Origin: Mycolicibacterium tusciae JS617
Lineage (GTDB): Bacteria; Actinomycetota; Actinomycetes; Mycobacteriales; Mycobacteriaceae
Length of the DNA stretch: 64,000 nt
Direction: 5' to 3'
NCBI RefSeq assembly: GCF_000243415.2
Contig: NZ_KI912270.1
Span: 4,791,737-4,855,736, forward strand
Part shown: positions 34,276-41,954 of the stretch, in pieces
Layout: every line of letters begins with the position of its first letter
Position numbering within the stretch: the stretch's first letter is position 1
The notes under the pieces: model-generated
Seen by the model: only the letters and a program-made list of their open reading frames with translations
What the model was told of the DNA's origin: nothing
Database searches by the model: none
Position numbers and translations under genes: made by a program

Positions 34276-35730
34276 ATGACGATGCCGCCCGCTCCGGCCG
34301 GACAAACACTGGAAGATCCGCGCGTCCCCACAGTCCCTGCTGTGGACAGGCACGCGTCCCCGCCCGCACAGCGGAGAGGGCGCGACATCGCGCCGGAACG
34401 GGAAGCGCGTGCGCCCCGGGTAGCGTTTGCGTGCTACGCGGCCGCGGCGGCGTCGCTGATGGTGTCGACCAACACTTCGTGGCGGTTCTTCGACCAAGTG
34501 CTGCACATCCCCACCGCGTACGGCGAACGCTACTTGATGTTCGCCGTGGCCGAGGTGGCGCTAGTGGTGTGCGGGGCTGGCATGGCGGTAAACGTCCACC
34601 GAGACGGCCGACCAGGATCGTTCCGCGCCATGGTGTGGGCCATGGTCATCGCCATGAGCTACATGGCGTGGGCAATGTCCACCCCAGAAGAGGCGATCGG
34701 ACGGATCCTGCTCGGCCCCGTGCTGGGAACAATCATGCTGCACCTAGGGCTCGGCCTCGAACTGCGCGCCCGCCACCAACGTGCCAGCACCATCGCCCGT
34801 ATCGGCCGCGAGCTGCGCGAGCGGTGCCTGTCCCGGCTCGGCCTGGCCGATGATGGCCGCGCCGCAGCCCAGCGCACCCGTGATCGCAAGGCATACAAGG
34901 CGGCCGCGCTGTCACGACCGCTGCGGTGGCCATGGTCGCGGCAGGCCCGCCTGGAGCGCGCACTGCTGGCCGCGGGCGTCGCCGATGATCCCGCTATGAA
35001 GGATCGCATGCTTGCGCGGCTGGCGGTCGTCCACCACGCCGAAACACTGTCCAGGCTGATTCCGCGGTCGCCCTGGCAACGCGCCGAAGATGGCACTAAA
35101 CCCGGTAAACAGCCGGCTCTCGATACCGACTGCGCGGCGCACGACCTTCCACCGCGCACGGTCGGCGGCCAGGCGCCGCGCACATCCGCACAGGCCGGAT
35201 CGAACGATGCCGGCCGCGCACCGGTCAACGAATCAACGGTGCTGCGCGGGGCACACGCGACGCTGCCCACTCCCGCGCCCCACGCAGCCCGCCCATTGAC
35301 CGCGGTGCCCAACTCCACGACCCCACACAACGGCAACGGCCAAGAGCACACGCACATGCGCTCACAATCGAGCGTGCACAGCGAAGACGCCGACAACGCC
35401 GAGCGGCGCGCAGGCGCCGGCCGCAGAGTCGATCAAGCCACGATCCAGCAGTGGCTGCCAATCGCGGAGACGATCGTCGGTGATGGACTGACGAAAGGAC
35501 GCATGCGACGCTGGCCGGAGAAGGAGCATCCCGCGGTGGTCGCCACCATCTTGGCCGACCATGCGTCAGGCACGCGGCCAAGCACGATCGGACGCCACCA
35601 CCAGGTCCATCACGAGATGGTGGCCAAGATCCTCGCGGCCGCCGGCGAGCTCACCGGATCGCTGCGCCACGCACCGCCACCCTTCCCCGGCGCACCCACC
35701 CTTCGCGCGATCACCAGCCCAAAGCCGTGA
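34276..35730 (+). CDS. Membrane protein with DUF2637/Spd-like N-terminus and HTH C-terminus
   Basis: A 484-residue protein from ATG 34276 with GAAGGGAA upstream. A basic N-terminus is followed by four hydrophobic segments (about 47-150: VAFACYAAAAASLM, RYLMFAVAEVALVVCGAGMAV, MVWAMVIAMSYMAWAM, LLGPVLGTIMLHLGLGLEL), the pattern of DUF2637/SpdB-type actinobacterial plasmid-spread proteins. Then come an Arg-rich cytosolic region, a disordered Pro/His linker, and a C-terminal HTH-like domain (TIQQWLPIAETIVGDGLTK to RPSTIGRHHQVHHEMVAKIL). It likely couples the membrane to plasmid DNA during transfer. The family call is by topology. Confidence 0.6.
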   Translation: MTMPPAPAGQTLEDPRVPTVPAVDRHASPPAQRRGRDIAPEREARAPRVAFACYAAAAASLMVSTNTSWRFFDQVLHIPTAYGERYLMFAVAEVALVVCGAGMAVNVHRDGRPGSFRAMVWAMVIAMSYMAWAMSTPEEAIGRILLGPVLGTIMLHLGLGLELRARHQRASTIARIGRELRERCLSRLGLADDGRAAAQRTRDRKAYKAAALSRPLRWPWSRQARLERALLAAGVADDPAMKDRMLARLAVVHHAETLSRLIPRSPWQRAEDGTKPGKQPALDTDCAAHDLPPRTVGGQAPRTSAQAGSNDAGRAPVNESTVLRGAHATLPTPAPHAARPLTAVPNSTTPHNGNGQEHTHMRSQSSVHSEDADNAERRAGAGRRVDQATIQQWLPIAETIVGDGLTKGRMRRWPEKEHPAVVATILADHASGTRPSTIGRHHQVHHEMVAKILAAAGELTGSLRHAPPPFPGAPTLRAITSPKP

Positions 35731-36332
35731 TCATCGACTTGACGGCAGAGCTGCGCCGAAAATGAGGCACTCGAAACAGGTGTTCGACGACTGGCGCGAC
35801 AATCCCACGTATCCAACTCTATTTCCGCGTGGATCGCGAAGCGCTCGTCGACGTCACCCGGGCTTTGCCCGGCATCACGCGAAGACGCCAAGACGAGCTG
35901 GCCGCGACACCGGAACGCCGGGCGGCAAGCACAACGCTTATACAAGTTGTCGGCGTCCGCTACCGAAGCGGCCAAACATATTGGAGTACAACGGAATACA
36001 AGCACTGCGGCGTTTCCGGAACATAGCATAGATATTCGGTGAATCCCGTGTGGCATACAGCCGGGATGTCACTGCGCGAAAAGTACACGTGATCTGCTTG
36101 TCTTCGGACAATGTGGGGGAGTGCGCCGTGTGCGGCGATGAGTGCGGACGTCGGTGGGGATACCGCACTGCTCCGAGGCTTGGGCTGCCTGGTCGGATGC
36201 GTCCAAAGTGTATGCGCGGTATAGAAATGGTTGGCGCGGGACTGTCGCGCTTGGGCCTCTGCGAGAGACACGGTTCGTCCTCGGTGACCCTCATTGCAGC
36301 GCTTTTGGAACAGTGTCGAGCGACGCCGCCGT
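35731..36332. other. Non-coding gap before the defence-like operon
   Basis: No gene is supported in these 602 bases. Base composition drops in GC around 35930-36080, which marks a boundary between the plasmid backbone and the accessory block to the right. I see no clear repeat, tRNA or attachment site. Confidence 0.5.
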
Positions 36333-37025
36333 TCAGCTGAACATGGGGTTTTGCAGATTAACGAGCGGACCTTGTTCCCAGGTGAAGGGTGTGGCCTTCT
36401 GCACATCCCACAGTTCGCCTGTTTGCCGGTAGTCAGGTGTAAGGCGGCGGGCGGCCACGAGTGCGCCGGCGATGTGATGGCCGCCGAGGCCGAGGGCGTA
36501 GGCGGCGCTGTTGATCCGTGCGCCAGTTGTGCTGACGTCGTCAATTAGCAGGACTCTCCGGGGTGTCGCGTCGAGGGGACGGAATCCATCTTTTGCGGGC
36601 TTATTCCAGTCGAGTTCGTCCGGCCCACGCTCAAGAAGTTGTACCACTGGGACAGTCAGCGGAAGTTCCCTGAGCAGGGATTCGAGTGGATGGGGTGCGG
36701 GGCGGCTTGAGGACGGGACGACGGCGATGACGTCGATTGGGCTTCTAATGATGAGTCGGCTGCCGTGTTCGTGAAAGAATCTCGCGTAGAAGGCCTTTAC
36801 GACGTCTATGTACTCTGGAATGAAAGGCTCACTGCCGTCGAGACGGCCTTTGTAGCACGTCAGCCATTCGCGCATCTGGGAATGCTTCTCATACAGCGAG
36901 ATCATGTCGAGCGGTACCGCCGGAACCCCGAGTTTCGTCGCGTTCTGTAGGCAATTCCAGCATTCGGCGCTGGGATTCGGCGTCCAAGTTCGGCAGCGCC
37001 AGCAGCTCCTGGGTTGCCCATCCAC
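36333..37025 (-). CDS. ComF/ShosT-like phosphoribosyltransferase
   Basis: A 230-residue type I PRTase. The PRPP loop is VLLIDDVSTTGARIN (about residues 158-172), the fold's defining motif. An N-terminal zinc knuckle (CWRCRTW and CWNC) resembles ComF. The middle has SPIDVIAVVPSSSRPAP, the PPi loop region. It starts at GTG 37025 and follows the DprA-like gene on the same strand by 68 bases. PRTase plus DprA is the gene pair of the ShosTA toxin/antitoxin defence system, where the PRTase is the toxin; a solitary ComF relative is the alternative. Confidence 0.75.
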   Translation of the reverse strand: MDGQPRSCWRCRTWTPNPSAECWNCLQNATKLGVPAVPLDMISLYEKHSQMREWLTCYKGRLDGSEPFIPEYIDVVKAFYARFFHEHGSRLIIRSPIDVIAVVPSSSRPAPHPLESLLRELPLTVPVVQLLERGPDELDWNKPAKDGFRPLDATPRRVLLIDDVSTTGARINSAAYALGLGGHHIAGALVAARRLTPDYRQTGELWDVQKATPFTWEQGPLVNLQNPMFS

Positions 37026-37093
37026 AGGTACGGGTACCAGCTCGGGGATCGCTGTTTCGGACAGTTCCCAGAGCCGCGGATCGACGTGCTCGA

Positions 37094-37987
37094 TCAGGGG
37101 CCGACCCTATCCAGAGCGGCCCGGACCTCATGGGAGTCAGAGATGAATGCGGCGCGGCCGCTGTTCGCAAGTTGGCGCGCCCACTTTTCTGCAGCTAGAG
37201 CCGGCTCCCACATCAACACGGTGCGTCCGTATCCCATTGCTTGCTCGATCTCATGGCGGCTGCCGCTGCGAGATTGCCCAGTCATGACGATGCTGATATC
37301 GCTGAGGCCCGCGATCACGTGGTTGCGGCGCAAAAATGATGTTCTGGTTCTGGGGGCGTAAGGGGCGAACTGTGACACGAGAGTGCCGTTGGCGCGGATG
37401 CGGTGCGCAAGCTCGGTGTTCTGCTCGGGATATACCCGCGTAATGCCGGTGCCGAGTACAGCGATTGTGTATCCGTTGACCGCCAGGGCGCCCTCGTGCG
37501 CCGCGGCGTCGACCCCCATGGCCAGCCCGGACACGATCGCAACTCCGCCCACGGCGAGATCAGCCGCCAGCGCGTGGGTTGCATCGAGCGTGTCCTGTTT
37601 GGCCGCGCGACTGCCGATGATCGCCACTGATGCCTGATCTTCACGAATTACGTTGTTGGCGAAAAGAATCGGGGGCGCATCCCAGCATTTCGCAAGTCGC
37701 GCCGGGTATCCAGGCATTCCTGGCATGTCGGCCGCGAGCACCGGCAATGCCACTTCGTTGACGATCAGTCTGTCGAGTTGCTTGTGCCAGTGCTCGATTC
37801 GTGCGGTGTCGAGGTTTTCACGTAGGTAGCCGACGAGTTCAGTTTCATAGGTTTGCGCGTTGAGGTCGACAAGGGCATGAAACTGGTCCGGGTCGCGGAG
37901 AATGCCCGTCAAGTCGCTGGGCTGCGCGGGCAGAAGCTCAAGTGAGGCCATCACGATGGCGGCCTGCCTGACGTAGTCCTGCTCCAT
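37094..37987 (-). CDS. DprA-like (SLOG/Rossmann) protein, ShosA-like
   Basis: Contains the DprA/Smf core: VAIIGSRAAKQDTLDATHAL, IVSGLAMGVDAAAHEGAL, YTIAVLGTGITRVYPEQN, and FLRRNHVIAGLSDISIVM in place of the usual R-N-R-I-I-A-G-L-S. I prefer ATG 37987 (297 residues, MEQDYVRQAAIVMASLELL); the frame is open to 38062, which would overlap the upstream gene by 23 bases. Housekeeping DprA loads RecA on incoming single strands. Here, lying between a SIR2-SLOG gene and a PRTase on a plasmid, it is more likely the antitoxin/sensor of a ShosTA-type system. Confidence 0.8.
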   Translation of the reverse strand: MEQDYVRQAAIVMASLELLPAQPSDLTGILRDPDQFHALVDLNAQTYETELVGYLRENLDTARIEHWHKQLDRLIVNEVALPVLAADMPGMPGYPARLAKCWDAPPILFANNVIREDQASVAIIGSRAAKQDTLDATHALAADLAVGGVAIVSGLAMGVDAAAHEGALAVNGYTIAVLGTGITRVYPEQNTELAHRIRANGTLVSQFAPYAPRTRTSFLRRNHVIAGLSDISIVMTGQSRSGSRHEIEQAMGYGRTVLMWEPALAAEKWARQLANSGRAAFISDSHEVRAALDRVGP

Positions 37988-38039
37988 GCCAGTTACTGTA
38001 CGAGGAATCTGTGACAAGTGGGTCCGCGACGCGCGGTCG

Positions 38040-39446
38040 TCATTTGTACATTGCCTGGTCAAGGAGCTTTTTTACTGCTCGCGCGGCGACGTTGGGATCG
38101 GCATCGTTGAGGAGTTCCCACGTCCCGCCATCGGTGGCTCGGCTTCCGATGTTCGGCGGTGCGGCCTTGTTGGCATCCCAGTATGTGTGTGTGGCGCCGC
38201 CTGACGCGGCGAGCGGGATGACTGCGACGTTGCGCTCAAGCGCCCAGGTGATCTCCTGGGCTGTGCGAGATCCTCCGCAGATGGCGATCAGGGCGCGGCA
38301 GCTGTCCAAAACGGATGGGACCAGCTGCTCGCGGGTGAGGTCGGAGTAGATCGACGTTCCCACGCGATCGTCGGGTACGACGGGTGGTTCATTCTTGCCG
38401 CGAAAGTGAATGAGCAGTTTGCTGGGATCGTAGGTTCCTTCTTTGCGCCGGGTCTTTGCAACGTCGCGAGTGGTGAGCCAGCCTGCGCGCCCGCCCAGGC
38501 TTGAGATCCTCCAATCCGGCTCGTCGACCATGGTCGTGGCCATCGCTGAGCACCAGGGTTCAAGGACGGCGTCCTCTTCGGCGGCCGTTGCTCCTGCGAT
38601 GCCCGCGCTGCCGGCGACGAAAAGATGCTCCGGCCGGGTGCGCAGTACCAGTTCGGCGAGGATCTCGGGCACCTCTTCGTGTCCGGCGATCTGGCACACC
38701 GTGATGCCGCTTTTCTCCAGGTCGCTGACCCTCAGCTGGTGCTGACGCCGCTCATCGGCGGTGCCACCGGACGATGCCTTCATGACGGCGATGTGACGGT
38801 CTCCGGTTGCGGTGCCCAGTGTGCGTGCGAGGCGAAGCAAAATCTCGACATTAGGATCACTGAAACTGAAGCCGAGGAACAACATGGTGCGGCTCATGTA
38901 GGACGATCGCAGCACTGTCCAGGTGCGTGGATATTCCGATTCGTAGCGTTCGTAGTCCGATCGTGTGATGACCGGCGGCTGCTCCCACGTTCCGTTAGCT
39001 GCGATACTGCCATGCATTTTGATGATGGCACGGCGTTGGGAAGCGATGTTGTGAATCTCGCTGTCACCTGCAACGACGACCGCATCTGGGATAGCTGTCT
39101 CGATCACCCTGTCGTAGTTGGTGGTCCAGATCTCCTTGATTGCAAGATTTTTCAGATAAAGATGGCTTGGCGTTGGAACCGGTGCGACGGACAGAAATGT
39201 TGTGAGGATATGGCTTTCCAACGCGGGGCGACCGCCGTTAGCTGCATCCTGAGTGATGTACTCGGCGACCAGGGGGAGGTCTGGGTGGTTCGGAATATTG
39301 CAGCGCGACTGAATTGGAGTTAGCAGCCCACCCCAATCAGGATAGCCTGCGGCCAAAGACAAGCCGGCACCAATGAACGCGGCGGCGTTTCCCGACAGGA
39401 TGGCTTGCCCGTAGGTCTCTACCAGGTCCGCCCGACTGATGGTCAC
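38040..39446 (-). CDS. SIR2-SLOG protein (ThsA-like NADase architecture)
   Basis: A 468-residue protein. The N-terminal SIR2 domain has AAFIGAGLSLAAGYPDWGGLL (NAD-binding GAGxS, 22-42), TTNYD with Asn110, HG with catalytic-type His145 (IKMHGS), and MLFLGFSFSDPNVEILL (188-204). The C-terminal domain (from about 262, LFVAGSAGIAGA to CRALIAICGGSRTAQEITWALERNVAVIPLAASGG) is a SLOG/Rossmann ligand-binding fold. Length, domain order and residue positions are very close to ThsA of Thoeris, which destroys NAD+ on binding a cyclic ADP-ribose signal. No TIR gene (thsB) is adjacent; instead a DprA-like and a PRTase gene follow. The start is GTG 39446 with a weak ribosome site. Confidence 0.83.
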   Translation of the reverse strand: MTISRADLVETYGQAILSGNAAAFIGAGLSLAAGYPDWGGLLTPIQSRCNIPNHPDLPLVAEYITQDAANGGRPALESHILTTFLSVAPVPTPSHLYLKNLAIKEIWTTNYDRVIETAIPDAVVVAGDSEIHNIASQRRAIIKMHGSIAANGTWEQPPVITRSDYERYESEYPRTWTVLRSSYMSRTMLFLGFSFSDPNVEILLRLARTLGTATGDRHIAVMKASSGGTADERRQHQLRVSDLEKSGITVCQIAGHEEVPEILAELVLRTRPEHLFVAGSAGIAGATAAEEDAVLEPWCSAMATTMVDEPDWRISSLGGRAGWLTTRDVAKTRRKEGTYDPSKLLIHFRGKNEPPVVPDDRVGTSIYSDLTREQLVPSVLDSCRALIAICGGSRTAQEITWALERNVAVIPLAASGGATHTYWDANKAAPPNIGSRATDGGTWELLNDADPNVAARAVKKLLDQAMYK

Positions 39447-39521
39447 AGCAGCTCAGTGTGCCAAACTGTGGCTCCATCAGGAAACTGGCCGCGTGCTACG
39501 ACGGGCCCCGCAATATCGCCC

Positions 39522-39761
39522 TTAATGGCTCCGATGGCGGAGTATTCGGCCCGTACAGCGTCCGCTGAGGGAGACACCCTCCTCGGCGCCCGATTGCGCA
39601 ACCCGGGCACCCTGGCCGCTGATGCCAACTGCGGTGCCGATCATTGCCCAGGTGTTGCGGGCCTCCCGCGCCGCGGCAACGGCGCTGTTGAGTTCGGTCT
39701 CGGCGGTCTCGGCGGTCTCGGCGGTGTCGAGCGCCGCCGCAGCCGCGGCGATGCGTCGCAT
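39522..39761 (-). pseudogene. HTH protein fragment related to the 40.1-kb gene
   Basis: The frame reads ALDTAETAETAETELN, then SAVAAAREARNTWAMIGTAVGISGQGA, matching the C-terminal HTH of the protein at 40121-40750 (QLDRAVLQARTKRLSWAKIGAAAEMSAQSA). It remains open and protein-like upstream of the ATG (QQYFDSLDVDPADARDGRH) to a stop near 39910 with no usable start, so the 5' end appears lost. The triple AET repeat is encoded by a GGTCTCGGC tandem repeat on the + strand. Confidence 0.5.
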
Positions 39762-40120
39762 GTGCCGGCCGTCGCGGGCGTCGGCCGGGTCGACGTCGAG
39801 GCTGTCGAAGTACTGCTGAACGTCGCTCGGCGTGCGGGTGGAGTGAGCGTCGGATCGATGGCAGCACCTAGAGATTTGGAGGGGTATCGCTTCAGGGTGT
39901 CAGCGTCCAGCGCAGGAAGCGACCAAGACGCACATCGAAGCCAGACGACGAAGTCTTTTCGCACCGCGCTACGTGATCATCAGACCGTTTGCTGTGGAGA
40001 GTCCTTGGTTTAGCCATGGCGCCAAACAGGCTTCAATCCCCCAGCGGGGGAGCGGCCTCGGACTAGAGCCACGCCACAGGCTCTACGTCGTGAGACGATC
40101 GTTGACCGGTTCCTGGTCAC
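39762..40120. other. Gap between two related HTH genes
   Basis: No intact gene is seen. The first about 150 bases continue the open frame of the fragment to the left. The remainder up to the stop of the 40.1-kb gene holds no recognised feature. Confidence 0.5.
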
Positions 40121-40750
40121 TCACGACGAAGCCTCCCGCGCACGGTGTGCCCATCGCTCATGCGCGGATTGGGCCGACATTTCTGCTGCTGCACCAATTT
40201 TCGCCCAGGACAACCTTTTTGTGCGTGCCTGCAGGACGGCCCGATCCAATTGTTGTTCGCCGGCACGAATGGCCGCGAGTGCGGCTCTGATCTCGGCTTC
40301 CGCGTCGATCTCGTTGATGTGTTCGTTCGACCAGACCTCGTGGCCGGCCGTATGAGCGTCGACGACGATCACGTCAAGGACGTCGTCGTCGGCTGCGTAG
40401 ATACGAAACGCGTTGGGATCGTGCCTCACTGGAGAGGGCACCCGCGTCCAAATCTGTTGACTAACCCAGTGTTTCGTGGGCATTACATCCCCTGGGGCGT
40501 AGCAGTTGCACACAACACGCCAGCCGATGACGTCGCCCGCGGGCCTGGTCTGGAATGCCGCGTCGCCGCCGTGTCGGCGCAACGCTTCCTGGCCGAATGT
40601 TCCGTCGCCGTACTGGTCGACGGCAAGATGACCGGGCGGGATTCCGGTGCCACTGATTCCCAGCGCACGGCAGCCATCTTCGAACTCGGCGGCCATGTAT
40701 CCCTCGTGCCATTCGCTGCCTCGGTCGCCCAGCGAGTACTCCCATCCCAT
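40121..40750 (-). CDS. Hypothetical protein with C-terminal HTH
   Basis: A 209-residue protein. The N-terminal two thirds (WHEGYMAAEFEDGCRALG, GWRVVCNCYAPGD, WTRVPSPVRHDP) look like a small alpha/beta domain of unknown function. The C-terminal about 60 residues (EIRAALAAIRAGEQQLDRAVLQARTKRLSWAKIGAAAEMSAQSAHERW) form the helix-HTH seen also in the fragment at 39.5 kb. The start ATG 40750 sits exactly in the loop of an 11-base-pair hairpin. No partner gene is seen, and the function is unknown. Confidence 0.65.
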   Translation of the reverse strand: MGWEYSLGDRGSEWHEGYMAAEFEDGCRALGISGTGIPPGHLAVDQYGDGTFGQEALRRHGGDAAFQTRPAGDVIGWRVVCNCYAPGDVMPTKHWVSQQIWTRVPSPVRHDPNAFRIYAADDDVLDVIVVDAHTAGHEVWSNEHINEIDAEAEIRAALAAIRAGEQQLDRAVLQARTKRLSWAKIGAAAEMSAQSAHERWAHRAREASS

Positions 40751-40761
40751 GGATGGGAGTA
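40737..40761. promoter_or_regulatory. Hairpin with the start codon in its loop
   Basis: TACTCCCATCC and GGATGGGAGTA are perfect 11-base complements flanking CAT, the complement of the ATG of the minus-strand gene that starts at 40750. In the mRNA the start codon would be the three-base loop, or the DNA palindrome could be an operator at the gene start. Confidence 0.6.
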
Positions 40762-40775
40762 TACCCGCTGTCCGG

Positions 40776-40825
40776 TCTCAATCTAGTTGGCGGCCAACTG
40801 CTGGCGTCCGCCAACTGGATTGAGA
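40776..40825. promoter_or_regulatory. 18-bp inverted repeat in the divergent promoter region
   Basis: TCTCAATCTAGTTGGCGG (40776-40793) and its complement at 40808-40825 match at 17 of 18 positions, separated by 14 bases. The left arm overlaps a smaller palindrome, AGTTGGCGGCCAACT. It lies between the HTH gene and the broken hydrolase gene, so it may be an operator, possibly for the HTH protein itself. Confidence 0.55.
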
Positions 40826-41008
40826 AGCGACGGACAATGTATATCGCGATATTGCTGGCGGTTCCGCAGAAATCGGCCAAAGCCTGCGCCAATTGATCTG
40901 GCGTGGAATTTCCAACCACCCACCGCCGACGGACCATTCATCCGCTGGGCGATCAACCGAGCAACTCAGGGCAACCCGCCCGTCGAGCGACTGTCGTAGG
41001 CTCAGTCG

Positions 41009-41864
41009 ATGGAGCAGTTCCGCCGCGGTGAGCTCGTCTTCGACGTCATTGATTCCGGTCCGGCTGATGGTCCGGTAGTCGTGCTGTTGCACGGGTTCCC
41101 GGAACAAAACACAATGTGGCATTCGATCATCCCTCGGCTGACCGCACGGGGATATCGGTGTCTGGCTCCTCGTCAGCGTGGATATTCCCGTGGCGCCCGG
41201 CCGGCGCGTCGCCGGGACTACCGCATTGCCGAACTTGCGGAGGACGTCCGAGCGCTCATCGACGCAAGTGGTGTGCAGCGGGCGCATGTTGTTGGTCACG
41301 ACTGGGGCGCCACCGTTTCGTGGCGTGTCGCTCAGCAGCTTCCCGAGCGAGTGCTCACCGTAACCTCATTGTCGGTGCCGCATCCTGGCGCGTTCATGAA
41401 AGCGCTTGTGACAAGCCGACAAGGGCTGGCCTCCTGGTACATGTACTTCTTCCAGCTGCCTCGAATTCCGGAGTGGTACATGACGCGGGGGGCGCGGGAC
41501 GTTCACGCTGTCCGGACTAGAGAAGAGCAGGGCGGGGCACGCACCAGAGTTGGCCCGAAGCGAAGCGAGGGCCATGACTGAGCCGGGTGCGTTGACCGCC
41601 GCGCTCAACTGGTACCGCGCGATACCGCTGAGCGACCCACGGGAAACGGGCAAGAAGGTAACTGTCCCAACGATGTTCATCTGGAGCGACGGCGACATCG
41701 CCCTACTCGAGAAGGGCGCTCGAGACTGCGGAGATTATGTGCTCGGCGAGTACCGATTCGAGGTCCTTGAGGGTGTCTCGCATTGGATCCTCGATGAGCA
41801 ACCCGACACGGTGGCCGATCTGCTGCTGGACTGGTTCGCCGCCCACCCAGCTGCCAGCCAATAG
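41009..41864 (+). pseudogene. Alpha/beta hydrolase (epoxide-hydrolase-like), frameshifted
   Basis: Two frames together give one protein of about 285 residues. The first (41009 to about 41490) has LLHGFPEQNTMWHSIIP (oxyanion-hole HGFPE) and VVGHDWGATVSWRVA with nucleophile Asp. The second (about 41490-41864) has FTLSGLEKSRAGHAPELA, PGALTAALNWYRA, TMFIWSDGDIALL and GVSHWILDEQPD with the catalytic His. The frame changes in or near the G6 run at about 41485-41495, so one base is gained or lost there. As read, the product would be truncated and inactive. Either a real mutation or a homopolymer read error. Confidence 0.82.
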
Positions 41865-41954
41865 AGGTGCCGAGTCCAATTATCCAATGGGCTGGCCGAC
41901 ATCACTATTAAGATCCAAGTGTTTGCGGAGGCTGGGCCGGCATGGAAGCTTGCG

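Noticed and set aside
35960..36544. A 194-codon minus-strand frame upstream of the PRTase gene end.
   Set aside because: It overlaps the PRTase 3' end in another frame and has a Ser/Pro/Arg/His-rich random composition.
37094..37987. Housekeeping DprA for natural transformation.
   Set aside because: It sits on an accessory block in an operon with SIR2-SLOG and PRTase genes and no other competence gene, so a ShosA-like role fits better.
38040..39446. A complete Thoeris system.
   Set aside because: No TIR-domain thsB is adjacent; only the ThsA-like half is present.
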